The translations under genes and the position numbers were made by a program. A DNA stretch of 64,000 bases from Alteraurantiacibacter aquimixticola (lineage in GTDB: Bacteria > Pseudomonadota > Alphaproteobacteria > Sphingomonadales > Sphingomonadaceae): NCBI RefSeq assembly GCF_004965515.1, contig NZ_SSHH01000001.1:1181280-1245279 (forward strand), in the 5' to 3' direction. Within the stretch, counting starts at the first letter, position 1. Each line of letters opens with the position of its first letter. Shown in pieces: positions 10,269-18,703 of the stretch. The notes under the pieces are model-generated. The model was not told the DNA's origin and did not search any database. It worked only from the letters and a program-made list of their open reading frames with translations.

Positions 10269-10392
10269 GGGTGGGGCTCGGCAATTTCAGGCAGATCGTG
10301 GGAGACAGACCGGTATCCATCCACCCGATCGTCGCCCGCAGCGTCGATCCGCAAGTCCTGGAGAAGATGCGGGCGAAGGGGGAGTAAGGGGG

Positions 10393-10506
10393 ATGATGGC
10401 GAGAAGGAGTGTTCTCGGCGGACTGGGTGGCTGTCTATTGTTGCCCTTCGCGCTCAAAGAATGCCGGATCGCGGGAACTGAGCACAAGTTGGGAGAAGCC
10501 GCATGA
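10393..10506 (+). pseudogene. Chimeric 37-codon remnant with the end of an Imm11-like gene
   Basis: The frame reads MMARRSVLGGLGGCLLLP, which looks like a twin-Arg or lipoprotein signal, and then FALKECRIAG. The second half copies the end of the gene just downstream (FALEECRIV), and the DNA is nearly identical too: TTCGCGCTCAAAGAATG here, TTTGCGCTCGAAGAATG at 11130. In both places an ATGAGC start of the next gene overlaps the stop. The simplest reading is the scar of a deleted tandem immunity gene fused to a foreign start. The preceding stretch 10269-10392 carries no recognisable gene. Confidence 0.6.
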
Positions 10507-11171
10507 GCCGCGTGTGGATGAGTAGTGTCAAGAGCAACTATGCTCTGGGTGATAAGCCTGGCCTTCGCAGCAAGTTTTATGGCTATGACTGGACGCCAGC
10601 GGAGTTCAAGATTCCGCTGGCACCGGATGATGTCTACGCAAACATGAAACGTGCCGGTGAGGGCTTCGCATTACGACGCGAGGAACTCCCCGAAGCCGCA
10701 GCTGTCTGGAATGAGAAGCGTTTCAAGCTTCTGGGAGATATCTTCTATACTGGCGGGTTTCTTGTGGTGCGCGGCAAGCTCGCCGAAGTGCTTGCCCGCT
10801 TCGATCTGGGCGAAGGCGGACTGATCCCCTTCACCATCTACCAGGCCGATCTGGAAACGCCATATCCGGGCGAGTTCTTCCTGCTCAATTTCGGGTGCAG
10901 GAAGAATACACTGCTTCCGGAACTTAGCTCCAAGGTAGTGAAATTCGTGGTGGAAAAGAAAACCGGCATCCAATTCTGGAAAACCAATGACTGGGAAAAA
11001 GACCCGGTAGCGTTGTCGCCTGGCGCCTTGCAGGGCCCCGATCTCTGGTTCGAGGAAGTCTTGTACAACAAGATATTCATGTCGGATGCGCTGGCGCAGG
11101 CCATCATCGACATCGGCATGAAGGACGCCTTTGCGCTCGAAGAATGTCGGATCGTGGAGGACGCGCAATGA
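10503..11171 (+). CDS. Imm11 (DUF1629)-like immunity protein
   Basis: A 222-residue soluble protein. The pattern FDLGEGGLIPFTIYQ, then FFLLNFGCRK, and SPGALQGPDLWFEEVL followed by FMSDALAQAI is that of the Imm11 family, immunity proteins that neutralise polymorphic nuclease toxins (family knowledge). It starts at an ATGA overlap with the remnant upstream and ends in another ATGA overlap with the AHH-like fragment downstream. Composition is less GC-rich than the surroundings. No intact toxin gene is present in the window, so it is probably an orphan. Confidence 0.75.
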   Translation: MSRVWMSSVKSNYALGDKPGLRSKFYGYDWTPAEFKIPLAPDDVYANMKRAGEGFALRREELPEAAAVWNEKRFKLLGDIFYTGGFLVVRGKLAEVLARFDLGEGGLIPFTIYQADLETPYPGEFFLLNFGCRKNTLLPELSSKVVKFVVEKKTGIQFWKTNDWEKDPVALSPGALQGPDLWFEEVLYNKIFMSDALAQAIIDIGMKDAFALEECRIVEDAQ

Positions 11172-11353
11172 GCGACACCACGCGCTACATCAACCTGCGG
11201 TTCGAAATCCAGCATCTGTTTCCGAGTGAGATCAGGACCAGCACAGCAGATGCGAATGCTATTCGCGCAAATCAATTACTTGTCGACATCGGCTTCGACC
11301 TCGAAGCGCGCGGGAACAAGATGGCGCTGCTGAATTCCGGGACAGCGACTTAG
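11168..11353 (+). pseudogene. Truncated AHH-type nuclease toxin fragment
   Basis: The 61-codon product contains QHLFPSEI, then LLVDIGFDLEARGNKMALL. This resembles the core of AHH/HNH-fold toxin nucleases (HH-(I/F)P-E ... LL-GFD ... N-ALP), with Gln in place of the first His, and stops where the second half with catalytic His residues should begin. It overlaps the Imm11-like gene by ATGA. Placement after an Imm11 gene supports a toxin origin. It could instead be a short intact gene of unknown role; the similarity is by eye. Confidence 0.5.
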
Positions 11354-11461
11354 CTGACCGACGCTGCGTTGAACGATGATATTCCAGCTAGACTCAGCTC
11401 CCCGAATACGTAACGCCGGGGCAACAGGCGGCAATTACCGCCAAACACTGGTGAAGGTAGC

Positions 11462-11538
<77 letters not shown>

Positions 11539-11583
11539 ACCTTATTCCATGCCGGAACCCGGCACAGATGTGCTTTGCGCGGA

Positions 11584-11659
11584 TGGTGGGCCCGGCAGGA
11601 TTCGAACCCGCGACCTAGCCGTTATGAGCGGCCAGCTCTAACCGCTGAGCTACAGGCCC
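11584..11659 (-). tRNA. tRNA-Ile2 (anticodon CAU, lysidine type)
   Basis: Minus-strand cloverleaf starting GGGCCTGTAGCTCAGCGG, anticodon loop CTCATAA, encoded CCA at 11584-11586. The body (AGAGCTGGCCGCTCATAA, then GGTCGC) matches the tRNA-Ile2 pattern rather than elongator Met, so the C of the anticodon should be converted to lysidine by TilS. Confidence 0.88.
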
Positions 11660-11728
11660 TGACCATTGGGGAAGTCCCCTTCCGCGCTGCGGGGGACTAG
11701 CGGCAGCGCCGCGCGCTGGCAAGCGGTG

Positions 11729-12754
11729 TCAGCCTCGCAATACCGCCTGCATGATTTCGGCCACGCTGGTGGGGCGGATATTGCGCTGCTGGAGATAGGC
11801 GAAGACCGCGCGCCACCAGTCGTAGAGGCGCTCCAGATCCTCCTCGCTGCGTACATAGGGCGTGTGGCCGGGGGCGAGCGAGGGCGAGTGGAAGGAGAAG
11901 ACGAGCAGCGGCAGGCCATCGTCCAGCGCCATGTCGATGCCGCGGATCGCCTCGTCCACGCTGATTCCCTCGGGCGTGAGCGGAATGCGTTCGAGCAGGC
12001 CCAGCCGCGCCAGCACGCCGCGCATGGCGGGCATGCGCCACAAGCGCGGAAAGATCAGGTCGCCCTGCCGTCGCAACATGCCCCAGAAACAGGTGGTCAG
12101 CGGCAGTTCGAGCAGCATGCGCTCCTCGTCGAGCCAATAGGGGGCGAGCGGGAAGTGCCGGAAATCGGGGCCGCCCATGCTCCCATAATCGAATAGCGGG
12201 CGCACCGACGTGTCGATGGCGATGCCCTGTTCGGCGAGGATCGCGGCGGTATTCGGGCCGAGGCCATAGCGGCCGGCGCGATAGACGAGCGGCTCCTTGC
12301 CGAAATTTGCCTCGATCGTATCGCGCAATTGGGTGAGCTTCGCCTCCTCCAGCTCGCGCGGCAAATTGCCGGCGAAGGAATTGTGCTCGCTCACCTCTTC
12401 CTCGAAAGGCGGGTTGACCCAGGGATGCAGCTGCACGCCGATCTCCGCGCGCCCGGATTCGAGGCTGGGGCGTAGCAATTCGGCGGCTTCGGGGGAGGTG
12501 GCGACGGGCCAGTCGACCAGCCATAGCGGCACCACGCTGTGCGCCTCGCAGAGTTGCTGGAAGCCATGGATGCGGTCCAGATGACGCAACGAATGGCCAT
12601 CGCGCGAAAGCGGCGCTTCCCAGTCGAATTCCTCTTCGGTGTCCACGGTGACGAGGAAGCGCTGGCCGAAATCCGGCCGGAACTGCGCTTTGGCATGGCG
12701 CGGAGGAGGCTCTGTCAGGCTGCGCACCGGCCTTGCTCTCCCTGTTGGCGGCAC
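11729..12754 (-). CDS. Polysaccharide deacetylase family protein
   Basis: A 341-residue protein with an NodB-like (beta/alpha)7 fold: FLVTVDTEEEFDW carries the catalytic and metal Asp, LHPWVNPPF resembles the zinc-ligand motif, and VYRAGRYGLG and FSFHSPSL follow at the later active-site positions. Similar proteins in sphingomonads are often annotated WalW. It has no signal peptide. It starts with GTG three bases after the stop of the kinase gene upstream, so the two are probably co-transcribed; a role in surface polysaccharide is inferred. Confidence 0.78.
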   Translation of the reverse strand: MPPTGRARPVRSLTEPPPRHAKAQFRPDFGQRFLVTVDTEEEFDWEAPLSRDGHSLRHLDRIHGFQQLCEAHSVVPLWLVDWPVATSPEAAELLRPSLESGRAEIGVQLHPWVNPPFEEEVSEHNSFAGNLPRELEEAKLTQLRDTIEANFGKEPLVYRAGRYGLGPNTAAILAEQGIAIDTSVRPLFDYGSMGGPDFRHFPLAPYWLDEERMLLELPLTTCFWGMLRRQGDLIFPRLWRMPAMRGVLARLGLLERIPLTPEGISVDEAIRGIDMALDDGLPLLVFSFHSPSLAPGHTPYVRSEEDLERLYDWWRAVFAYLQQRNIRPTSVAEIMQAVLRG

Positions 12755-12757
12755 CTG

Positions 12758-14569
12758 TTACGCCGCGTCGTCATTCCTCTCGCCCGTGCTATGGAGCGCA
12801 GGGCGCGGGGTCAATATGCCAAGCCTCGCCTCCAGCCAGCCATCGGCGATGATGAGCGAGCCGCCGACCGAGGCAAGTTCCGCCCGTGCCAGCCGCAGAG
12901 AGAAGCCGGTGCCGAACATGCCGGAACTGAGCGCCGGGCGCTTTTCGGGCAGCGGTGCGCACAGCGGATTTTCCATCTCGCTGAGGGAGGCGGGCAGCTG
13001 GCAGCGCATGGCGATGTGCTCGCCATCGCTGGTCAGTTCCACCTCGCAACGCTCCGCCGGCGCAAGCGCGCCGCCAAGGCTGGCGAGGATGCGCCATGTA
13101 AGGCCGAGCAGGTCGGGCCGGGCGATGCCGGGGGTGAAGGGTGACCCACGGGTGATTAAGTCGAACCCCGCGCCGCGCGAGCGCAAGGCACCGTCGAGCC
13201 GCCGCAGCGTGTCCACCACCACTTCGCGCAAGTCCCCGTCGCCGGGCTCCAGCGCCAGCGCGCGGGTTTCGAGGCGGCTCATGCGGTCGACCTCGTCGAA
13301 GCCTGCCAGCAGCTTCGCCGCATCCACCGCCACGGCGGCGGCGAGGGCACGGTACTCGTTGGGGGCGGGGCCGAAGACCTGCTGCTGGATGATCTCCGCA
13401 AATCCCTGGATCGCGTTCACCGGCGTGCGCAATTCGTGGAGCAGCTGGCGCATGCGGTCGGCGGCGGTGTCAGAGCCTTCCTCCACCGCCTCGACCGGGG
13501 CCGGAAGCGCGCGGCGCATGCGGCCGCTGAAGCCCGTGAAATAGCCGTCGGCTTCGGTGAAGACAGGTGCGGCATCCACGCGCCACTCGCCCGCGATGGC
13601 TGGCGCGGCGTCGATGGTGAGCCGAGCGTTCCGCAGGGGGCGGCGCTGCTGCATCGCCTTGGCCGCATCGTCTTCAAGCACGGCGATCACGCCCGGACCT
13701 TCGGCATCCAGGCGCATGCCCGCCACCAGCGGGGCGAGCGGCATGTCCGCCCAGTCGATCCGCCCCTCGCGATCGGTGGTAAAGGCGAATTGGGTGAGGG
13801 TATCGGACGTGTCCTCCGGCGTATCGCCCAGCGGCAGGCGCGGCGCGGAAGCGGCATCGCGGCGCCCTTCGCGGAAAGCCTCGATCCGGAGCAGAAGCGT
13901 GCGGATACCATCGCGGTCCTTCAATGCTCCGGCCGAAGCTACGGATACCGCGGGCGCCGGCGCAGCAGGTTCGGGCACCGGTTCCGCTTCCGGCTCTGCC
14001 AACGGTATCTCCATCCCCTCCGGCATAGGCAGCACGTGGTCGCGCACGCCCAGCTGCGCGAGCAGCTCTTTAGCGCTCGGCGGGAGGTCGCGGCGGTGGC
14101 GCAGGAAACCGCGCGCCATCACCGGCATTTGCGGGATCAGCGCCAGCCAGTCCTCTTCGGTCAGGCGTGCGGTGGCGACCGCGGCGGCGGCAGGCTTGGC
14201 ATCTCCTTCGGCCAGCACATGCACCAGCCGCCGGTTGCGCAGGCGCAAGCCGGGTTCGCGCAGGATGCGGGAGCGCTCCTCCGCCGGGATCGCCTCCGCC
14301 AGCTCACCCAGCCGGTAAAAAGCGAGGAAGGTGAGCAGGTGCTGGTCACGCATCTCCAGCGCCGGGCGCAGCATTATCTGCTCGCGTTCCTCGGGCGTCA
14401 GCTCGGCGGCCTGCTCGCTCAATTGCCGCCAGCCCTCGATAGTCAGCCCCTCCTCGTCGGCGGGCGCGCTGCCCAGCAGGTCGAGCAATTGCCGAAACTG
14501 CGTGCGCGCCGCCGCCTCGCCCCGTGTCGGGGAGCGCAGGACTGTGGCTAGGCGATCGTCAAACAGCAT
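12758..14569 (-). CDS. Orphan histidine kinase with degenerate ATPase domain
   Basis: A 603-residue soluble protein. Residues 1-190 are helical and unassigned, followed by a Pro/Glu/Ala-rich linker (about 190-215), a PAS-like region (about 255-350), and a HisKA domain with phosphoacceptor His 378 in LLHELRTPVNAIQGF. The ATP-binding domain keeps FGTGFSLRLAR but lacks a clear N-box, reading LLGLTWRILASLGG instead. No response regulator is adjacent. The start MLFDDRLATVL is chosen; ATG at 14692 would add 41 residues. It is divergent from the Lrp gene. Confidence 0.75.
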   Translation of the reverse strand: MLFDDRLATVLRSPTRGEAAARTQFRQLLDLLGSAPADEEGLTIEGWRQLSEQAAELTPEEREQIMLRPALEMRDQHLLTFLAFYRLGELAEAIPAEERSRILREPGLRLRNRRLVHVLAEGDAKPAAAAVATARLTEEDWLALIPQMPVMARGFLRHRRDLPPSAKELLAQLGVRDHVLPMPEGMEIPLAEPEAEPVPEPAAPAPAVSVASAGALKDRDGIRTLLLRIEAFREGRRDAASAPRLPLGDTPEDTSDTLTQFAFTTDREGRIDWADMPLAPLVAGMRLDAEGPGVIAVLEDDAAKAMQQRRPLRNARLTIDAAPAIAGEWRVDAAPVFTEADGYFTGFSGRMRRALPAPVEAVEEGSDTAADRMRQLLHELRTPVNAIQGFAEIIQQQVFGPAPNEYRALAAAVAVDAAKLLAGFDEVDRMSRLETRALALEPGDGDLREVVVDTLRRLDGALRSRGAGFDLITRGSPFTPGIARPDLLGLTWRILASLGGALAPAERCEVELTSDGEHIAMRCQLPASLSEMENPLCAPLPEKRPALSSGMFGTGFSLRLARAELASVGGSLIIADGWLEARLGILTPRPALHSTGERNDDAA

Positions 14570-14782
14570 TAAATGAGGCGCGAATCCGGCTTGTGCGCGG
14601 GCACATTCCCGCTCATCAGGGCAATAGAGAGTGGAGGGCCGGTCGGCATTGCCGCCGCTTCGTGCGTTGCAAAGCGGGACAATTGCCGTCATACACAATA
14701 ATGTTTCGGCCGAGGCTTTGTTTGAAAGCCTATCGTTTCGCGACCGGCTGTGATCGTGACTCTCAAAATGCGGGGCAGGGCA

Positions 14783-15250
14783 ATGGCGACGCTCGACGAA
14801 ATCGACAGGAAGCTTCTGGCGGAGCTGCAGGCCGAAGGGCGGGTGACGAATGTCGACCTCGCCAAACGGGTCGGCCTCACCGCGCCGCCATGTCTGCGCC
14901 GCGTGCGCGGGCTGGAGGAAGCGGGCGTGATCCGCGGCTATCATGCCGATCTCGACTCGTCCAAGCTCGGCTTCGCCATCACCGTTTTCGCCATGGTCAG
15001 CCTGCGCAGCCAGGCCGAGGAAGACCTGCGCGCGTTCGAGAATCACATTCGCCAGCTTCCCGAAGTGCGCGAATGCCACATGCTCAATGGCGAGATCGAT
15101 TTCATCCTGAAGATCGTCAGCCGCGATTTGCAGAGCTTCCAGGAATTCCTCACCAGCAAGCTGACGCCTGCGCCCAATGTCGCCAGCGTCAAGACATCGC
15201 TGACGATCCGCACCTCCAAGCACGAGCCCGGCGTCCCGCTGGACGTGTGA
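14783..15250 (+). CDS. Lrp/AsnC family transcriptional regulator
   Basis: A 155-residue DNA-binding protein. Residues 1-60 form the winged HTH (LDEIDRKLLAELQAEGRVTN, then PPCLRRVRGLEEAGVIRGY) and residues 65-150 the effector-binding RAM domain (GFAITVFAMVSL). GGCAGGG precedes the ATG by 5 bases. Divergent from the kinase gene. Its targets are unknown; the DUF6152 module 100 bases downstream on the same strand is one candidate. Confidence 0.92.
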   Translation: MATLDEIDRKLLAELQAEGRVTNVDLAKRVGLTAPPCLRRVRGLEEAGVIRGYHADLDSSKLGFAITVFAMVSLRSQAEEDLRAFENHIRQLPEVRECHMLNGEIDFILKIVSRDLQSFQEFLTSKLTPAPNVASVKTSLTIRTSKHEPGVPLDV

Positions 15251-15354
15251 TTGCCCCGGCGTTCGTCGCCAGGGATGCTGGTGGGCAATTGCGGCACATG
15301 GCTCCATCTCTTACTACTGACGTTGTAACGACGGGCGAGCGAGGGAGAGAGCGA

Positions 15355-15747
15355 ATGACCGGTCGAGGTAAGGTGGCCGTTCTGGCCGCGGGGATGGCGG
15401 CGCTGGCGCTGCCGGCAATGGCGCATCATTCCTTTGCAGTTTTCTTCGACGAAACGCGCACCGTTTCGATCGAGGGGGAAGTCACCTCCTTCCGCTTCAC
15501 CAATCCGCACGGGACCATCGCGCTCGACGTCACCAGTGCGTCGGGCGAGGTTGAGAAATGGCGGGTTGAGACGACCGCTCCCGTGGTGCTGCAACGGCGG
15601 CGCTGGTCGCGCAGCTCCTTGCGGGCGGGCGACCATGTGCGGATCGATGGCTGGCCCGCGCGCGACGGCAAGCCCTATCTCCGCCTGCGCAGCGCGACAG
15701 TCGATGGACGACCTGTTGGGCAAGCTTTCACCGTTGGTGAAGATTGA
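15355..15747 (+). CDS. DUF6152 family secreted protein (module 1)
   Basis: A 130-residue exported protein with signal peptide cleaved near LPAMA|HHS. The mature protein opens with HHSFAVFFDETRTVSIEGEV and contains FRFTNPHGTIAL, the hallmarks of DUF6152, a small beta-rich family of unknown function. The His-His at the new N-terminus suggests metal or heme binding, which is unproven. Its stop overlaps the start of the next gene (TGATG). Two paralogues occur at 25355 and 25787. Confidence 0.85.
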   Translation: MTGRGKVAVLAAGMAALALPAMAHHSFAVFFDETRTVSIEGEVTSFRFTNPHGTIALDVTSASGEVEKWRVETTAPVVLQRRRWSRSSLRAGDHVRIDGWPARDGKPYLRLRSATVDGRPVGQAFTVGED

Positions 15748-16484
15748 TGCGCAAGCTGCTGATCGCGCTGGCCTTTGTGGCAAGTCCCGTCGCTGCGCAG
15801 GACCATCCGGACCTCTCCGGCTTCTGGGCCCCGGACTTCGGCCCGGTCGAGCGTCCGCAAGAGCTGATGGACAAGCTGCCCGACGATGTCGGCATGGTCG
15901 AGGATACGGGTGTCGAGGAATTTCCGCGCGGTGAATTCGGCGAGCTGGTCTTGACGCCCTTCGCGGAGGACCAGGCCATCGAATGGTATCCTGAAACCGA
16001 GATGTCGATTGCGCGCGTGTGCCTGCCGCCGGGCATCGTCTATTCGCTGCAGGGCCCGTTTCCCTTCGAGATTCACCAGTTCGATGACGTGATCGTCATC
16101 CGCTACGAGTATTTCGACCAGACGCGGCTCGTCTTCATGGATGGCCGCGAGCATCCGGGCGAGGGCTACCCGCACTCCAAGATGGGCTTTTCGACCGGGC
16201 GCTGGGAGGGTGAGGAGCTGATCGTCGAAACCACGCATCTCGCCGCCTCGACCATCACCAATAACGGCCTCAACCACACGGACGGCATCGTGATGCGCGA
16301 ACGCTATCGCCTGTCCGACGATGGCGAGCAGCTGATGGCGACGCAGTGGTTCCGCGACCGCGAAGTGATCGAGAATGACGGCGCGCGCTTCATCAGCTGG
16401 TCGAAGCGCGAGGGCGAGCATGTCTATCCCTATGAATGCGATCCCAGCTTTGCGCTGGAATATCAGGGGATTGGTGCTGAGTAG
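15747..16484 (+). CDS. Secreted C-x-P-P-G/WEGD family protein (module 1)
   Basis: A 245-residue exported protein of no named family known to me. A signal peptide ends near PVAAQ. The conserved core is Cys 92 in CLPPG, DGREHP at about 132, and GRWEGEELIVETTH at about 151. The same three elements recur in the products at 24430 and 26189, so all three are paralogues. It is translationally coupled to the DUF6152 gene (TGATG), implying that the two proteins work together in the periplasm. The fold is probably beta-rich. Confidence 0.75.
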   Translation: MRKLLIALAFVASPVAAQDHPDLSGFWAPDFGPVERPQELMDKLPDDVGMVEDTGVEEFPRGEFGELVLTPFAEDQAIEWYPETEMSIARVCLPPGIVYSLQGPFPFEIHQFDDVIVIRYEYFDQTRLVFMDGREHPGEGYPHSKMGFSTGRWEGEELIVETTHLAASTITNNGLNHTDGIVMRERYRLSDDGEQLMATQWFRDREVIENDGARFISWSKREGEHVYPYECDPSFALEYQGIGAE

Positions 16485-16505
16485 AGCGTACCGCCGCCCG
16501 GACGC

Positions 16506-17576
16506 CTAGTCGGTGGCACCGAGCGTGGCTGCAACGCGCGTACCAAATTCCCGGATTTCGGCATCTACGACGAACTCGCGCCCTGGCTGGCTGGTCCAGC
16601 GCAAGGTCTTTCCATTGCTTTGCTCGATGTGAACGAAGCGCTCCAGCGCTTCCCCTTGCGAGACATCCGCCACATAGCAAATCACACCCGCCGCAACGTC
16701 CTCGACCACGCGCACTTCGACGACCAGATCGTGCGGGCGGGGCTGGTAATTCCCGTACTTCATGATTTGCGGTGACCCGTAGCCGCTACGATAGAGCGAA
16801 CTGGCAAAAGTCCTGATGAAGCCGCCAATATGCCGGTTCATCTGGTCAAAACTGTTCCTCGGCATGGTCTCGCTCCCGACAATGCTGTGGAAGTCGATAC
16901 GCATGTTGGGGGCGAATGTTATTGCCCCATGGCTTTCCCGGCGGAAGGTTGCGCATGGGCGCGGGGGTTCGCGCAGGACCGGCCCGTAATATTCGATTTC
17001 CGCCCGTTCCTCAAACTGGGCAGGCATCGGGGGTAGGTCGCCCTCTGTGCAGGACTCGGTCAGCGGCGTGGGAGGAAGGTAGCTCCGCAATTCCTCCTTC
17101 ATCTCTTCGATGGTCGGGCCTGACTGAACCGCATTGGAACCTCGAACGATCTGCATCAAGCCCAGGCAAACCGAACCTTCCCGGCCCGCTACGTCCCACG
17201 TGAGGATTTCAATGGGCTCGAATTGCTCGGTGCCCGGTTGCAGCACGACGACATCAGCGCGAAGCAGACTTCGACCGAGTCTTTCGATGCGCGCTTCGTC
17301 AAGGTCTTCCGGATGGTAAAATCCGCGAAAATAGACCGCCGCGTTTGAGGTTGTGAGGACAAGCGTGGACTCGCCTTCGCTCTCAAGCAAATAGGCATCC
17401 TGCTGATCGAGCGTCTGTTCTTCGATAGCTGACGCTTGAGGTTGGGCCTCCCTCTGCTCGACCGGTTCTTCGTCTTGCAGTCCATGGTAGGCCGCTGCGA
17501 CCGGCGCGCACGCAGAGGTCAGGCCAATTCCAACGGCCAGGCATTTGGCCGCAATCGAACCTCTAGTCTTGCTCAT
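16506..17576 (-). CDS. Hypothetical lipoprotein
   Basis: A 356-residue protein with a lipoprotein-like signal (GLTSAC) after MSKTRGSIAAKCLAVG. The mature part is acidic near the start and has several scattered Cys residues that may form disulphides. No known domain was recognised. The chosen ATG gives a sensible signal peptide; an open frame upstream adds 49 residues that do not. It is convergent with module 1 and lies downstream of the antiporter on the same strand. Confidence 0.6.
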   Translation of the reverse strand: MSKTRGSIAAKCLAVGIGLTSACAPVAAAYHGLQDEEPVEQREAQPQASAIEEQTLDQQDAYLLESEGESTLVLTTSNAAVYFRGFYHPEDLDEARIERLGRSLLRADVVVLQPGTEQFEPIEILTWDVAGREGSVCLGLMQIVRGSNAVQSGPTIEEMKEELRSYLPPTPLTESCTEGDLPPMPAQFEERAEIEYYGPVLREPPRPCATFRRESHGAITFAPNMRIDFHSIVGSETMPRNSFDQMNRHIGGFIRTFASSLYRSGYGSPQIMKYGNYQPRPHDLVVEVRVVEDVAAGVICYVADVSQGEALERFVHIEQSNGKTLRWTSQPGREFVVDAEIREFGTRVAATLGATD

Positions 17577-17685
17577 CCAGCAAGTATTTGGATTAGATTG
17601 GTTGATATTTTGCTGTCCCCACGTCTGATGCGGCCTTGGTGCAAACGCTATCCCTCCCATGGAAAAGGCGCTGTGTCTTTGCGAA

Positions 17686-18678
17686 TCAGACCAGAGCAGC
17701 GGTCCACAAGATGTAGCCGCCATAGCCCGCGACCAACGCAGTGCCTTCCCAGCGGTTGAGGCGCATGCCGCTATAGGCGAAGACCAGCAGCGCGATGGTC
17801 GCCGCCAGCAATAGCGGCAGGTCGAGCAGGAGGATCTTCTCGGGCACCGGACCCGGCGCGGCGAGGCCGGTCAGCCCGCCGATCAGCGCGATATTGTAGA
17901 TGTTCGAGCCCAGCACATTGCCCAGCGCAATGTCCGACTTGCCGCGAATGGCGGCGATTACCGATGTCGCCAGTTCGGGCGCGCTGGTCCCGAAAGCGAC
18001 GATGGTGAGGCCGATGACGCTCTCCGAAATGCCGTAATCGGTGGCGATGGCGATGGCCGCATCCACCAGCACGACACCGCCGCCGACCACGATGGCGAGG
18101 CCCGCGACCAGCAGGGCCACGGCCTTGGCATAGGTCACGCTCGGTTCGTCCGACGGGATCAGCGCGGGGTCGAGATCCTCTGCGGCCAGCGCGCGATCAT
18201 AGGCCGCACCGTGGTCTGCCGCGAGTTCGCCCACGCCGCTCTCCATGCGGTAGGCGCGCCATAGATAGATCGCGAGGACGGCAATCAGCAGGTGCCCGAA
18301 CAGCCTGTCCAGCCCCAGCGTCATCGCGGCGGCAAACAGGATCACGGTGCACAGCAGCCCCACGCCGCCATCGCGCCAGAGTATGTTGCGCTCGACCTCG
18401 ATCGGCCGGATCAGAGCCACCGCGCCCAGCACCAGCAGGGCATTGGCCATGTTGGAGCCGACGATATTGCCCAGCGCAATGCCCGGCGATCCGCGCATGG
18501 CGGCTTGCACCGATGTCGCCAGTTCGGGGAGCGAAGTACCGAGGCCAACGATCACGAGCCCGACCAGAAGCGGCGACAGGCCCAGCAATTCGGACAGGCG
18601 CACCGCGCCGCGCACCAGCACGTCGCCGCCCACCAGCAGCATGACGAAACCGGCCAGCAGAAGCAGGATATCGGTCAT
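17686..18678 (-). CDS. Calcium/sodium antiporter (CaCA, YrbG type)
   Basis: A 330-residue inner-membrane exchanger with ten predicted spans in two inverted halves. Each half carries the alpha-repeat signature: GLGTSLPELATS with GNIVGSNMAN in the first, and AFGTSAPELATS with GNVLGSNIYN in the second; the Glu residues bind the cation. It moves calcium out in exchange for sodium or protons (family role). Length is normal. It stands 26 bases after accC on the same strand, so it may share that transcript. Confidence 0.92.
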   Translation of the reverse strand: MTDILLLLAGFVMLLVGGDVLVRGAVRLSELLGLSPLLVGLVIVGLGTSLPELATSVQAAMRGSPGIALGNIVGSNMANALLVLGAVALIRPIEVERNILWRDGGVGLLCTVILFAAAMTLGLDRLFGHLLIAVLAIYLWRAYRMESGVGELAADHGAAYDRALAAEDLDPALIPSDEPSVTYAKAVALLVAGLAIVVGGGVVLVDAAIAIATDYGISESVIGLTIVAFGTSAPELATSVIAAIRGKSDIALGNVLGSNIYNIALIGGLTGLAAPGPVPEKILLLDLPLLLAATIALLVFAYSGMRLNRWEGTALVAGYGGYILWTAALV

Positions 18679-18703
18679 CCGATGTCCCGATCAGCACACA
18701 TGG

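Noticed and set aside
14570..15307. N-terminal extension of the orphan kinase over the Lrp gene
   Set aside because: The extension is antisense to a well-supported Lrp gene; the kinase is started at 14569.
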